Shown: positions 13,201-24,200 of the stretch, one piece after another
Layout: each line of letters starts with the position of its first letter
Position numbering within the stretch: the first letter of the stretch is position 1
Source: Ciona intestinalis
Taxonomy: Eukaryota > Chordata > Ascidiacea > Phlebobranchia > Cionidae
Direction: 5' to 3'
Length of the DNA stretch: 64,000 bases
Assembly: GCF_000224145.3 (NCBI RefSeq)
Contig: NC_020176.2
Coordinates: 4,728,285 to 4,792,284 of the forward strand
Program-made: the position numbers and the translations under genes
Notes under the pieces: generated by a model
Told to the model about the DNA's origin: nothing
Database searches by the model: none
What the model saw: only the letters and a program-made list of their open reading frames with translations

Positions 13201-16200
13201 AGATCCCTCAGCCTTAGCTCCATCTCCAATCCACCCAAAGTTCGATCGAACCCGACACCCTTCACCGATAGTTGGGGGTCAGCTACCCCGTTCACTTTCA
13301 CAACTTGGTAAGCTGGGGAGAGGTTTGGGGTGAAACAATATAAAGGTGTAGAGGGTAGGCTATGTAACGAGTCTTGGACTAGGGGTAACCCTTGTTGGCA
13401 TTCACTGACGCAAAGTTATAGAGTCAGGAGGATTATTTTCTCGTTTTACTAATTTACTATTTTACACTTATTTGCAAACTCCCTGTTGTTTTGGATGTTC
13501 CTCCGGAAGTTTATAAAAAATTGATACTTAATGTTTTTTTACCACTGGTAAAGTAAATAAAAGGCAGTGGTTTCCTGAGTCTTTTTATACACAAGTATTT
13601 CCAATAACCCAGTGTTGAAATGAATAAGTTAACACAAATTATAAGTCAACAACAACTTACATATAATAGTGGCAATTGTGCTGCTAGCGCCCATGTCGTA
13701 GAACATCATGTAAGTCGCTGTTGTGTTTATATCATTGCGCCGGAACACACCGTAGTTTAATGCAGCTGTTTGAAAGGATTAGTTATGAAAGTTGATGAAA
13801 TAGTTTAGTAATAATTCTGTAACCTAGGTCTCTGGTGTACCTTACTGAGAACCTAACTTTTTTAGAATAAAATCTCTATTATTGAGTGTCCATAAACTGT
13901 CTCAGTGGGGTCTAGTGGGTAGCATCCTGGGTGTTGGGGTAATGGACCTGGATACCATGTCTAAGGTGTGCCTTACTAATAACCTCACCCTTATATTACT
14001 AAAAGGAAATAAACTGCCCCAACAATATTTAAACCTAAGCATCATAATAACCACCTGCTGTGTTATCATCCATAAGTTGGGCAATCTTCAACCCAGCAAG
14101 GTCTGCAGCGTATAGAAGGGACTTTCTTTCAGCTTGGTTGAAATAAGCAGGGACAGTAAGAACACAAGCATCTATTGGTTGTTCTGTAAAGGTTTGATTA
14201 TAATTATTAAAATACTGTACAAGATGAGAAGGATGTTATTCAGTTCATATTTATAAGAATATGTGGCATAATAACTATCATGATACGTTCAACATTATAT
14301 CATGAATAATTAAATAGTTTGATGTTTAAACTCTGTAAATAACTACTCAACTGATCATATCTAATCTATTACATACAAGTCTTACAATGATACATATCAT
14401 AGGACCTGGGATTTATGCAGCAGTAAACCATATATTATAGATGACACAATTACTAACATAAAATTCAAAGATTGATTGGTAATCTATAACCCTTAAAAGG
14501 GACGCCTAAAAAAGGTTAAAAATTTTACAAAAAAAATTCATAGAAAACATATAAACACGTACGTGCATATTCCTCTGCCATGTTCCTTGAATGATTCAAC
14601 ATCATCGCCATTAATTCCTCGGGTGAATACATGATGGCTTTCTCTGCGTCGTGGCTGGGATGAAGAGTAAATTAATAAACCAACATAGGTCTTATTAAAG
14701 GCCACGTAATTCGAAACTGCAATAACTCGGTTGTGGCCTAGAGCCTTGAATTGTGAAGTTTTAGAATTGATATGTTTGGAACCTAACAGTACAAAGAATA
14801 AGAACAACAAAAACAACTGTTCAACAAAAAGAGTTTTTACAATAATATGGTTAATCCATACTCAATTTTATCCACTTCTATCTGTATTTTATCCTATGTT
14901 TAGTATGTTACCACTTATGTATAAGAGACAAGTGCAGTATATAATATCATCCCCGACTACTCAATTACTGACATTGTTGACATAATAGCAAATAGCTGCA
15001 GAAATACACCAATTGAAACACAACATTTCATCCCTTAATTTGTTACAAACATAAGCTTTAAAGTCTAAACTCACAGGAAAGTCACGGTGCCAGTTTCCGG
15101 ATCATTCATAAGATGATGGTACGGGAATCGCTTCTGATAAAGTTGGACCATCGGATGGTCAAGGCTTTTCCCCAAGAGTTCTTGCAGGTAAAGGTAAGTA
15201 TTCTTCGGAAATCGAACTCCCTGGAAAAGGTGGGGATTTTTAATGATAACTAAAACATTTTGTTCTTTGGTCTATTCTATATGAGTGAGGGCCTTCATCA
15301 TGTTATGTCATCCACAATGAATTTAGGCCAGAGTTGTACACCTTAAAATGACCGTGGCTGAATCTGTGTATTTTTTTCTCTCCCTGCAGAACTTCTGATA
15401 TAGACTGAATAGACATAGCCATAGGTCAGGTTACATAATATAATTGTGCGGACGTAAGCTTTAGGACAGAGTTGTACTTTTTTTAATTTCATTTTGAAAC
15501 TACTGATACAAACACAGGTCAGGTATGATTGGAGAAAAGATGAAGGCCAGAGTTGCACACCTTAAAATGACCGGAACTGTGTATTTTTTCACTGCTAAAC
15601 TACTGATATAAACATACGTGTGAAAAATATATTGTGATTACCAACAACACATCCTTACCTTCCCCACAGCAGCGCTCCCAAATTCTCGCTCCCCGTTGCG
15701 TAAATAAACAGCAACTTCTGTTTTCCTTTTCGACTCTCTGAAAAAAGTGGTAAAAAATTAATCAGTCATTAAAATATACCAGATTCAACACCATCATACA
15801 GATGTGAAACAGCGGCCATAGAAGCAGTAAAAGCAACATTGAAGAAATCATGGACTTTATATTATTTTGTTGTAGAAGATTAATATTGACATGCCTACAG
15901 CAGCGGAGTATATACCTTTATTTATTTTATGCGGTTATTCGTAATGTATGCGATCTCCGCAAGCTCGGGTCATAGGGTTTAAGTCTTGTAGCATTATGCC
16001 AATGTATAAAGAACTAAATACCCAATTCTTAATAATCTTTTAAGTTAAACATATTTGTTTATGATGTCAAAACCCATAGGTTTATTAAAACATCTCTTTT
16101 TCCAACATTTCAGGTCAAATAATTAAACATATTTACTTGTTTAATACAATTTCCATGGGCACCCCAGGTTTGACAATGGCAACTTTGACCCACTCTGACC

Positions 16201-16906
16201 CGAGATCAATTGACATAACACCAATGGCATCTGTGGGGTGAAAGTGAATAAGATGAATATGACGTATCACGTATGAATAAATGTCAGGCTATAAAATGCT
16301 TTGGTCCTAAATATAATTGGTACATATATAAATCTTTAAACCAAACACGTTGTAATTGCCATTATCAAAAAAAATAATTTTACGAATGGTAAGTGTGCTG
16401 ACCAATTTGTTAATATAAATTTGGCAACGCATTAAATATATATAAATCAGGGTGGAGGGAGACGAGACACCTTTAGCACATAATATCCAAGTATCCTGAT
16501 CGTGTTTTAAACATTTAACAACGGCCTATGGGAGCCGTGAGGATACAGTTTAAGAATTCTTTAAATGTTTTTTGTTTACAACTAAATTGGAGGAGAATAT
16601 GGAATGAAAGTGTGTCCCACATATATACAGAAGGGTGGGGGGACATTCAAAGAATAATAAAACCATATTCTCACGACTTCCATAAACCGTTGTTTATTGT
16701 TTAAAACTTGATCAGGATATTTGAATATTAGGTCCCCTAAAGGTGTCCCCCCTTCCCCCACAGTACTATATATACTATTTCATTGAATAATCCAAAACAA
16801 AACAACAACTAATATTAATACACAAAGAAACCTCACCTGTATACTGTAAATGTGACACCACTAATAAGGTTAACATAAATAATGAAGGCAAGGAAATAAA
16901 ATGCAT
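4212..16906 (-). CDS. HYOU1: Hypoxia up-regulated protein 1 (GRP170), ER Hsp70-family chaperone, 27 exons, 952 aa
   Basis: A large Hsp110/Grp170-type chaperone and nucleotide-exchange factor for BiP in the ER lumen. Exon starts (minus strand): 16906, 16230, 15737, 15220, 14654, 14183, 13765, 13312, 12938, 12492, 12058, 11539, 10249, 9798, 9363, 8939, 8173, 7776, 7534, 7213, 6742, 6492, 6049, 5693, 5189, 4662, 4321; the coding sum is 2859 nt in frame. Exon 1 encodes a signal peptide ([17 protein letters not shown]). [16 protein letters not shown] opens the ATPase domain; [36 protein letters not shown] and [15 protein letters not shown] are ATPase landmarks. [12 protein letters not shown] lies in the substrate-binding region. 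A charged loop with several N-glycosylation sequons (exons 16-18) is followed by the helical lid. The C-terminus DDKEEL is a KDEL-type retrieval signal (human has NDEL). Human HYOU1 is 999 aa, so this copy is complete. Confidence 0.97.
4340..4475. repeat. Two degenerate copies of the 71-bp repeat unit, reverse orientation
   Basis: The blocks GGTGTCTTCTTATACACC, CTCATGCTCACTGTCGAG and GGTGTATCCATACACC match the reverse complement of the array at 2092-2565. They lie in the last intron of HYOU1. Confidence 0.75.
4775..4935. repeat. Dispersed 'TATATGGGTGAGG' repeat copy
   Basis: The signature is TTCTATATGGGTGAGG, then AGTGAGGCAAGCCATGGAACC, then GGGATTTAGACCAGAGTTGG. It lies in a HYOU1 intron. 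Further partial copies are seen near 7270-7320, 8010-8070, 10310-10500, 15270-15350, 18180-18245, 22990-23030, 29100-29340, 29755-29925 and 59335-59425. Confidence 0.65.
5480..5585 (-). promoter_or_regulatory. G-rich intron start next to the HYOU1 exon 24 donor
   Basis: Read on the transcribed strand, the intron begins GTGGGAGGGGGGGCG and continues with runs of three to seven Gs for about 100 nt. G runs beside 5' splice sites are known splicing enhancers, and a run of this kind could fold as an RNA G-quadruplex. The function is inferred; the composition is plain. Confidence 0.45.
6155..6240 (+). repeat. tRNA-derived SINE-like fragment
   Basis: CATGGCTCAGTGGTTGTATCG resembles a pol III A box (TGGCTCAGTGG). 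About 30 nt later comes a decayed B-box-like stretch, followed by GATACTGGGTTTAATC. It lies in a HYOU1 intron. It shares 'CTCAGTGGTTGT/AG' and 'CTTGATACTG' with the better copy at 31760-31925. Confidence 0.45.
9095..9190. repeat. GTAAC-type dispersed repeat in a HYOU1 intron
   Basis: It contains TGTGGTAACTCATAAGCGGG, GAGGTGTATGAATAACGACTG, and a GGATGAATAAGTTACATT end. It is shorter than other copies because the central 'CAGAACACCCGTGTTA' part is missing. Confidence 0.65.
10840..11350. repeat. 131-bp tandem repeat, about four units, in a HYOU1 intron
   Basis: The word AGGGTGAGGTCTTCAGTGAG recurs at 10971 and 11102, and in slightly changed form at 11233: a period of 131 bp. A diverged first unit precedes 10971. 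Each unit contains CACACCTGAGACCTGGGATG, CACCCAGGGTGCTACC and AGACACTCAATAATAGAG. Neighbouring units are almost identical, so amplification is recent. The unit is a version of the dispersed 'TATATGGGTGAGG' repeat; an inverted copy lies at about 13850-13995. Confidence 0.85.
12236..12357 (-). promoter_or_regulatory. G-rich start of HYOU1 intron 10
   Basis: Immediately after the exon 10 donor the transcript reads GTGGGTGGGG and then several more runs of four or five Gs (GAGGGG, TAGGGGGTGGGGG). It shows the same composition as the intron after exon 24. It is a candidate splicing enhancer or RNA G-quadruplex, inferred from composition only. Confidence 0.4.
16444..16625. mobile_element. MITE, AGTAGGGTGGGG family, decayed right end
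   Basis: The left end is CAGGGTGGAGGGAGACGAGA. The internal GATCGTGTTTTAAACATTTA and the ACTAAATTGGAGGAGAA block match the family. The right end stops at TGTGTCCCACATATAT and abuts the next element. It lies in HYOU1 intron 1. Confidence 0.7.
16626..16775. mobile_element. MITE, AGTAGGGTGGGG family, second adjacent copy
   Basis: It runs from AGGGTGGGGGGACATTC to CCCCCCTTCCCCCACAGTACT, with AAACCGTTGTTTATTGTTTA inside. It lies directly beside the preceding element in HYOU1 intron 1, so one element may have inserted next to or into the other. Confidence 0.7.
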
Positions 16907-17537
16907 CTTTATGTTGTTTCGCAAATCTTCTACAAATATCTATTTCTTCATACAATCGACATTAATTATACTAATATGTACCAGCTTTCAAAATACTAAT
17001 TTTATAAAAATTCTGCTTTAACAAGAACAAACTGTGGATTATTTTTCCAGCTAAATATGTAAACACATTCTGTTTTAAGTCTAATATATGATATTATTGT
17101 TTATAATTTATAAACCTGCAACTCATACAGATTTAACGAATATAAATGCGTAAATAAGTATACAATACTGTGCCATTTTAATACATTTCAAATGAAAATG
17201 TACATATATATATATATTTTTTGATATGTATACACCTCTTATAATTTAGTTGCACAACTCTCTTTTAATATTAACTAAATAAAACCGTTTTCCTTTTCTC
17301 GGTTTGCGGTCGCGTATTTCTTCGCTTATATTTATCACACACGAAAAACTAACATGTTATGTCTCATATATAAATACTAAAGCAACTAAATTATAACTAA
17401 TAGCACGTCTGTTTTGCTATATCTTCTTAAAATCCACATGATATAGAATGATATAGCCCCTACATCGTGTATATAACTTTAATTTATTCCCTGGACTTTT
17501 ATACGTGTCCCAAATGTTTCTACTTAAGCACTTTGAT

Positions 17538-17614
17538 TGACGTCCCATGGATTTAGATCCGCGGCTCATTCATACATTAGGCGCAACGTGGTTGGTTCGA
17601 CGCGTTTGACGTCA
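17538..17614. promoter_or_regulatory. CRE/UPRE-like sites upstream of HYOU1
   Basis: TGACGTCC lies at 17538-17545 and a perfect palindromic TGACGTCA at 17607-17614. A CCACG (minus strand) lies between them, within AACCAACCACGTTG. TGACGT cores bind ATF6/XBP1/CREB-type bZIP factors, and vertebrate HYOU1 is a classic unfolded-protein-response target. No full ERSE (CCAAT-N9-CCACG) is present. The sites are 630-710 bp from the ATG, and the transcription start is unknown. Confidence 0.35.
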
Positions 17615-17997
17615 CAATTGCTATATATTGTTTCGTAACACACCGAACTTACCAATCCATAGAAATCTTACATTTGAATGAATGGTTGTGAAATTAAGAT
17701 ATGAATAAAGTAAAATAAAGCAAAAACGTTTATTTTTAGCTTGGAAAATATGAATTTGCTCTTAAAAGATGTTATATGAATTGTCTATACTTACATTAAC
17801 CCACAACTGCATAAAAGAACGCCAATTACACATTTACAAGTAAATATTTTATGTTTTTGGTTGTAATATGTGGGAACATTTAAAACAGTTTGTTTCAAAA
17901 ATTTGCCTAATACCCTACTTTACCGTTTGTGCAGTAGCTTCTACTGCTCGCATTTAACAAAATCTTGCTCTACGCTTGGAAAGTACGAGCCAGAAAA

Positions 17998-18065
17998 GTC
18001 ACTGGGGTGAGCCTTGAACCCGGTATACGTCGGTTGCAATAGTAATGAGCAAGTTTTAAACTGAA
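17998..18065 (-). repeat. tRNA-derived SINE-like remnant
   Basis: On the minus strand a B-box-like GGGTTCAAGGCTCACC follows a GCTCATTACTATTGCAACC stretch, similar to the element at 26585-26690. It has no cloverleaf, so it is not a tRNA gene. Confidence 0.35.
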
Positions 18066-19113
18066 ACTCTTCTTTGTGTTTGCATTTGAACATAGTATTG
18101 TGGGACAAATAAAACAAAGCACTATTGCCCAAATGTAACCAACCAAACCTAAATAAAAAATTATGCTTTTTTCTATCTTGTGAGGTCCTATGGCGCGTAA
18201 CAACAAGGGGGCAAGAAATAGGTCAGAGTTACGCGTCACCCCATACTTAAATATTTTGCAACCCAATGTATCCAACACCCAGCGTTGTAATTTCAGCTCA
18301 ACGCCTGATTACACCTTTAGAACTCCAGTTGCTTTTAAAAGGTGAAATCGGACACCAGTCCTGTATTGTGTTCGATCAACTGGACGTATGAGAAGAAGTG
18401 ATATCGGTTGAGGTCGCCCAAGTATGTAGCTATGTAACATTGGTCTTTAACACCAACGTCAGCATATCCTGCGTTTGAAACTCAAAGTGCATTTCCTTAG
18501 TAGCGCATATGCGCGAAACTTGCGGTTCACAGCTATATTGAAACTAGAGATATACAGAAATGCGTTTTAGGTTTTGTAGTCGTGTTTTAGGTGTAAATAA
18601 ACAATGTTATCATTGGCTGGGGTTAGATTACCAGACAGACAGTGACATTCTTTAAGGGCGAGGTTCGAAACATCAGTTAAGAAACTGCTGCGTATAGGTG
18701 ACTTGCGTTTAAATAAAATTGCGCCTATTCTATAAAGGTGTAATGTTCATAGTTTATGCAAAAGTTAGACACAGATTCTCAGTACAGTTTTACTTGCCCT
18801 TAAGTTTAGATTTAAATAATATTTTTCTGGTGGCCAGAGTTGGCCCATTGCGCCTTCGTTTACTGTTAGTAAATGTCGGCTTTATACGCGCTACTGCAAA
18901 ATCAATGCAATGGAAGTGGAAAGATAAAAGCATATTTCACGCAGATACATATGGACTGGAAAGTCCAAATTTCCATTAGTAATTCTATTATACATGTACG
19001 CGCAAAAATAATTTAGTATAGTATACTATAACAGAAGAAGAATTATGATCCTTTCCACTCAGATTTATAAACCTATATACCTATAAACAAATATTTATAA
19101 ATAGACAAACACC

Positions 19114-19332
19114 ATGGCAAACTGCTCTTGGCTGTGGACACTATTCTGGCTGATAGTTTTACTGGTGATTGCAATTCCCGTGGGGTTGCTATGCGCTGTA
19201 CTCTGGGTCATCTTGTCCCCATTTACTGCTTGTATATCCGGTTGTGGCGATTGCATCAAAGTTTTACAATCTGGATTGAACCTGCCGCAAGATTGGGCGC
19301 AAAACATGGTGGCACAGAAATCCGCGTGTTAA
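19114..19332 (+). CDS. Membrane microprotein, family member 1 (72 aa, intronless)
   Basis: The start ACCATGG is an ideal Kozak context. The first 37 residues are almost wholly hydrophobic (WLWTLFWLIVLLVIAIPVG, then a second run ending ILSPF), so a two-helix hairpin in a membrane is likely. A Cys-rich linker (ACISGCGDC) and a short amphipathic tail ending NMVAQKSAC follow. Positions shared with the two minus-strand paralogues include the N-terminal W..W, the I..P.G turn, L.PF..C, LP...A..M and a terminal Cys after a Lys. I recognise the shape of a small family of metazoan proteins but no named gene or function. An alternative frame at 19128-19400 is a shadow. Confidence 0.7.
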   Translation: MANCSWLWTLFWLIVLLVIAIPVGLLCAVLWVILSPFTACISGCGDCIKVLQSGLNLPQDWAQNMVAQKSAC

Positions 19333-19529
19333 TGATGTTTCTATGTTCAAAATATCTTCTATATCAGTTTAACCAAAAAATGATGACATTTTTTCGATGA
19401 CACAACTTCGAAAATTATTTATGATTTTTAAAATGTACTGTTTAAAAAAATATCCCGTAGCATGTATGACGTAGCAAAATCCTTGAAATATACACTTGTT
19501 ATAAAAGTTCACGTACAACAAATAGATAC

Positions 19530-19715
19530 AGTAGAGTGGGGGAAGATTGTACATACACCTTAAGCACATACTATTTAAGTATCCTGGCAATTGACACCTT
19601 CTATATGGGAGTCGTGGGGATACAGTATATTACAACTCTGTGAAAAATCTTTGTCTACCAAAGAAGAAGAAAAAGTAGATTGAAAAGGTGTCCCATATTC
19701 CCCAAACTCTACTAT
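19530..19715. mobile_element. MITE, AGTAGGGTGGGG family
   Basis: The left end is CAGTAGAGTGGGGGAAGATT; the right end is GGTGTCCCATATTCCCCAAA followed by CTCTACTATAA. It is intergenic. Confidence 0.7.
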
Positions 19716-19881
19716 AATACAATTAACTTCCTTCATAAAATATAAACCAACTTTCACACTTTATATTATATTAATGTATTGTACGTATTATAACTTAACC
19801 AAACGTTTCGATTTGAATTTACGTAAACTTCCTTTGAATAAATCGTGTGTACGTACAACTGTATATATTATATAACACCCA

Positions 19882-19985
19882 CAAAGTAACAAACTCGTAT
19901 CAGCTGGCACGAGGTGTATGAAACAGATCACCCGTGTTATAACAACTGTATTTGCACCACCATGCGAGGATAAAGTAATATTCAT
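19882..19985. repeat. GTAAC-type dispersed repeat
   Basis: It contains CACGAGGTGTATGAAACAG, ATCACCCGTGTTATAACAAC and CCATGCGAGGATAAAGTAA in the family order. Confidence 0.7.
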
Positions 19986-20346
19986 AGATGGGGTTTTGAA
20001 TTATTGTTTAAACAAGAGTTTAGAGTAAGGTAGTGGCACCGGTTAAACTGATTAAGTGACAAACAGTGCTACGAATAAAAAGACTTTTGATATGTGTTCT
20101 ACCCAAATATGTATATAAGTAACGGCACACACGCGTTTTGTAAGTATTGTAAAAGTAATAAAATTACACTTGAAAAGATTGTATCATACTTCAACAAAAT
20201 ATACAGCAAGCATACAAAAATTTTAACTATAAAGACATACCAATCAATTAGAATAATAACTTGTGAAATCATGTTGTTTAAAATAGAAATCAGATTAGAG
20301 TTTCAGTTTTTAAAGATTTCTTCTATGGACCCCGAATCGACGTCAG

Positions 20347-20559
20347 TTAACACATTTCTTTTCCTTCTTTCATCTGCTCAGCAAAATACATCGGTAATTT
20401 GACGCATTTCTCAAGGAATTCCACCAACGCTTTACAAGGTTCCACACAAACAACGAACGGGAGGCAGAAAATATAGAAGGCAGCGATTAAACCAGCCACT
20501 GGCCATCCTATTATTATAAGACCAATGCACCAAACGATTGACCATAAAAAGTTTCCCAT
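20347..20559 (-). CDS. Membrane microprotein, family member 2 (70 aa, intronless)
   Basis: The open frame extends 12 codons upstream, but the paralogue at 22743 starts at the same MGNFLWSIVWCIGL, so the ATG at 20559 is chosen. Residues 4-37 form two hydrophobic helices around a GWPVAG turn. PF.VCVEPCK follows, then an amphipathic stretch (ALVEFLEK) and LPMYFAEQMKEGKEMC. It is nearly identical to member 3 in the first half and diverges mildly later. The residue sixth from the start is Trp, which argues against N-myristoylation despite the MG start. The terminal Cys could be lipidated. Function is unknown; residues differing from member 3 are mostly conservative, which suggests a real constrained protein. 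Confidence 0.8.
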   Translation of the reverse strand: MGNFLWSIVWCIGLIIIGWPVAGLIAAFYIFCLPFVVCVEPCKALVEFLEKCVKLPMYFAEQMKEGKEMC

Positions 20560-21097
20560 GTTTTGACTTTGATATTTAAATGTCAATTTGTACAAACGTC
20601 AAATCCGTCTTAAAAATAAAAGGAAATTAATATGACATAAATATGGAACTATATCTAAAACATAACGCACAACAAGCTTTTGCGCAGTCCATTCCATGGG
20701 GTGAGCCCCTATATCGGCGCAAGCGTGGTACCTGGAATGCGTACTTAAATACCAGAGTTGGTCAAATACCTACTATGCCACCATCTATAACCATGCATAT
20801 GTGAACTTGGAATTTTTATACGAGATTTAAACTAAACCGACAGATGTATTTCACTGTGAAATATACCAAGAATAATTCTTCTTGTAATTGTTTTACACTA
20901 TATCGCTATACTGGGGCATTATAATACAATCTACATATACTTGGTATGTACGCCTATCGCCTGTTATGGGTTTTAATGAAAATGAAACTACCTGAAAAAG
21001 CGGGTTGTTGCATCTTGTACTGTCTTACATAATCTGTGTATAACAATTCAAATCACTTTCTGTTTGGAACTTCTGAAGTGCAATATACTGTATATAA

Positions 21098-21288
21098 AGT
21101 AAGGTGGGAAAGATGGGACACCTTTTATATTCTCTTCCCATTTAGTAGTAAACAAAGATCATTCAGAAATTGTAAAACCGTATCCTGACGACTTCCATAG
21201 ACATTTGCTAAATTTGTTAAAAAATATTAGGTCAGGATGTTTGGATTTTATGTGCTAACGGTGTCCCGTCTTTCCCCACCCTACTAAA
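21098..21288. mobile_element. MITE, AGTAGGGTGGGG family, well preserved
   Basis: The left end is AGTAAGGTGGGAAAGATGGG; the right end is TCCCGTCTTTCCCCACCCTA. Inside are CATTTAGTAGTAAACAAAG and a decayed copy of the family's central block. Confidence 0.8.
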
Positions 21289-21685
21289 TAGAAGACCTCA
21301 CATTCTGCGCACCAAAATCTATATAGGCATGAGCAACAAGACAATTCTGATCTAAAGATCTCCAAGTAGAAGGAAGTCCATATTAATCTGCTTTCCGGGA
21401 TAAATATCTTGCTCAAATGCGACCACTATTTGTACGCCATATATTCTAACCGTAAAAATCTGCGATATCTCTTTGCACTTAAATCGCAGTTTATCACGGA
21501 TAGTGTTAATTAGAGGCCGAAAGGTAAAAATTAACCCGCTGTTTACTCGGTCCAAAGTATCACCAGCGTAACGGGCGTTCTTATTAACACTGACGCAATA
21601 TGCGGATTATTTTGTTTACATACAACGGTTGGACTATGTTTCAAACAGCTTGTCGCACCCAGGGTGATAAGAACTTTGGTCGTTT

Positions 21686-21830
21686 ATAGTAGGTTGGGGT
21701 CAGATGGGACATTTTCGTTTATCGTCCCATTTATAACTTTGTATAATCGTATCCTCACGACTTTAAGAGAACGTTGAATATGGGACATTATGTCTTAACA
21801 GTGCCCACTTTACCCTACATAACTATATAG
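21686..21830. mobile_element. MITE, AGTAGGGTGGGG family
   Basis: The left end is TAGTAGGTTGGGGTCAGATG. The right end is TGCCCACTTTACCCTACATA. The interior is shortened. Confidence 0.65.
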
Positions 21831-22530
21831 CACTGTATTATATATTTTAATGGTGGAAACTTGAACAGTTCATCCATGGTTTTCACTCCAATGCCCACAT
21901 TGGAGGTATCATACGCTGTAGTCTTCACGCCACTTGGTGAAAAGTCTTTTAATATTTGTTAACCGCACGGTGCCGCTGCAGGAAGACAACAATAACTCGT
22001 AATCTGTGTGTGGTTCTTTTTATTTTAATAATGAATAAATATATCTCGTAGAATACGAATGTAAGACGTCTTCATGTTATTACAAAGAAATTTCATACAA
22101 GAAAATCTTCGAAATACTGATATACGAGAAATGCAAGTTGCAACTTGTGAATTATTCATCGTATTTATATTGTCAGCAAACACACAAAATAAGAAGGGAA
22201 TCGCTCATCATGTTAAAACAAAAAGCAGGAGTGATTTAATATTTCAGTTAATTTGTTATAAAACGATGCTTGTTGTAATTTTTAATTTTACTGTAAAACT
22301 GTGGGGCAAGATGGATACGTTAATACTAAACATTATTAGGAACACAATACAATTTTGTAAACTATATTATCAAATGTGGCGATAAAAGAGAATAAAAACA
22401 TGTACCATCTTACCCCGGATTATAACATTAAAATCATATCATTTTGTTATGTTTAATTCATATAATCAACGAGAAGTTTATTAAACAGATCTACTGCTAT
22501 AAGTTGGTTCACATCATATTGTTCGTGCAT

Positions 22531-22743
22531 TCAACAGCATTCCTTTCCTGCAACCATGTTTTCAGCGAAATAGGACGGCAGTTGGACGCCTTTCAAAAGG
22601 AACTCTACAAGCCCCTTACACGGCTCCACACACACGGCGAATGGGAGGCATAACACGTAGAGAGCGGCAACGAATCCAGCAACTGGCCACCCGATGAATA
22701 ATAAACCAATGCACCAAACGATCGACCAGAGAAAGTTTCCCAT
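22531..22743 (-). CDS. Membrane microprotein, family member 3 (70 aa, intronless)
   Basis: Same length and layout as member 2: MGNFLWSIVWCIGL, a GWPVAG turn between two hydrophobic helices, PFAVCVEPCK, then GLVEFLLKGVQLP and YFAENMVAGKECC. It ends in -CC, a form used for Rab-type double geranylgeranylation or for palmitoylation, although members 1 and 2 end in a single Cys. The start codon gives the first in-frame Met. The tail (ENMVAGK..C) is closer to plus-strand member 1 than member 2 is. No recognised domain name and no assigned function. Confidence 0.8.
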   Translation of the reverse strand: MGNFLWSIVWCIGLLFIGWPVAGFVAALYVLCLPFAVCVEPCKGLVEFLLKGVQLPSYFAENMVAGKECC

Positions 22744-24024
22744 TTTTGTTTAGATTAAAATGCTAAAATAGATTTGCTAATTAAGCTGCGGAATAGAAAA
22801 CAGGGGTAAAAGATACTTTATTACATGAATGTACATTGATAGTCGTTGTATTAAACGATAAACCTCACATAAGCTGTCTTTCTAGAGACTCGAACTGCAC
22901 AAAAACACGGTTTAAAGAAAAATGGTATACGTACTGCTTTAAATAAATATATACAGTAAATACGTGCGTGCGCATATGCTAAGAATACGTATTCAAAATA
23001 GGAACCTGGGATTTAAGCTAGAGTTCGTCCATTGCCTAACAAACTTACTACAGACGCTGCCACAGCGTTTGTTTACCATACGTAAGGTAGCCTATGTATA
23101 AACGATTGCTGTTGTTGAATAAGCCTAAATACAAAGCTGAATTCTGCGAAACAGTTCCACGGGTTCTGTAAATATGTCAGAAGTAAATAGCTTTGACAAC
23201 CGAGAACTGTATAATCCTTCATCTGTAATGCATTTCTGGAAACCTTTCAAATTACATGAGCGAGCATAAGAAGCCAGACATATCACGCGCGCGTGTTAAC
23301 TGTTACGTCATAACCGGCTTAATCAACGCGGCTTTATTCGGAAACTATAAACTTTCGCGTCATCTTTATCGCTGCTTAAAATATGCGAAACCTTGAATTG
23401 CTTAACATATATTCTCTGTATATATTTATGATCCCATAGACCGTTGTTAATTAAAAAACACGATCGGGACACTTGGATATTCTTTGCTAAAGGTGTCCCA
23501 ACTCCCCCCACCCTGCTATACTAAAAAGAATCAATTAAAAACGTGGCTGCTAAACCAAAAAAGCTTTCACATAACACGACTCACTGCAACGTTATGTGGA
23601 TTTACCCTGTAACAAAGTAAGTGTACTGGTACTATAGTCTTACATACCATAGCAACGGTTAAAATGTGAATCCAGTAACCAATATAATATCTATTGTTAT
23701 ACGGTTTGCCAACAAACCCAACCGATTCCAAACCCTATAGTGACGTACTGACAGTTCAAACAACGACAATAAAAGCTCGCTGGTACGCCCGGGCCGCGAT
23801 GTTTTATATTATTCAATAAACCCGGGCGTGATGGTAAAATCTGTGGACGCAGGTCTAAAACTCATAACGCATGCTATATAACCCGGCTCGGTATCTTAAT
23901 GGGTTATAAACCCGTTTAAAATCACATAAGTTGTTCAGTTCGAATGTAAATACGCCCAAGTGCTACTTGAATGCTCTTAAGTGGCCAGAAACTTAATTCA
24001 CTTAGTTAGCCTACTCACACTATT

Positions 24025-24200
24025 TTTGTATAGTGGGGCAAAATGGAACACAGTAAGAACCTACCCGTATTTTCTGCAACGTTTTTTAGAGTTGCGATGC
24101 TATGGTATTTAATTCTCTGAATATTCTTTTTTTTCCAAATGGGACCTGAAAAGAAAATGCCAATATGTCCCACCTTACCCCACACCCTAACTATATATAG
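24025..24200. mobile_element. MITE, AGTAGGGTGGGG family, diverged
   Basis: The left end is TATAGTGGGGCAAAATGG; the right end is TGTCCCACCTTACCCCACAC followed by CTAACTATATA. Family-type central sequence is only partly conserved. Confidence 0.6.

Larger units (their letters stand above)
16907..19113. other. Intergenic: HYOU1 upstream region and upstream region of microprotein 1
   Basis: No gene is recognised. The minus-strand open frames near 17941-18278 show no family resemblance. The stretch holds a TA/AT simple repeat around 17200-17220, CRE/UPRE-like sites near 17540-17615 and a tRNA-like SINE remnant near 18000-18060. Confidence 0.5.
19333..20346. other. Intergenic between microproteins 1 and 2
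   Basis: It holds one MITE (19530-19715) and one GTAAC-type repeat (19882-19985). I see no coding signal otherwise. Confidence 0.5.
20560..22530. other. Intergenic between microproteins 2 and 3, with MITEs
   Basis: It holds MITE-like elements at 21098-21288, 21686-21830 and (weak) 22296-22420. No other gene is recognised; the plus-strand frame at 22074-22385 has no recognisable domain and partly overlaps a MITE. Confidence 0.5.

Noticed and set aside
17941-18278. Minus-strand frames of 63 and 102 codons
   Set aside because: They overlap a SINE-like remnant and dispersed-repeat sequence, with no conserved features.
22074-22385. 103-codon plus-strand frame
   Set aside because: It overlaps a MITE-like element at its end, composition is AT-driven (Lys, Asn, Ile, Phe), and no domain is seen.
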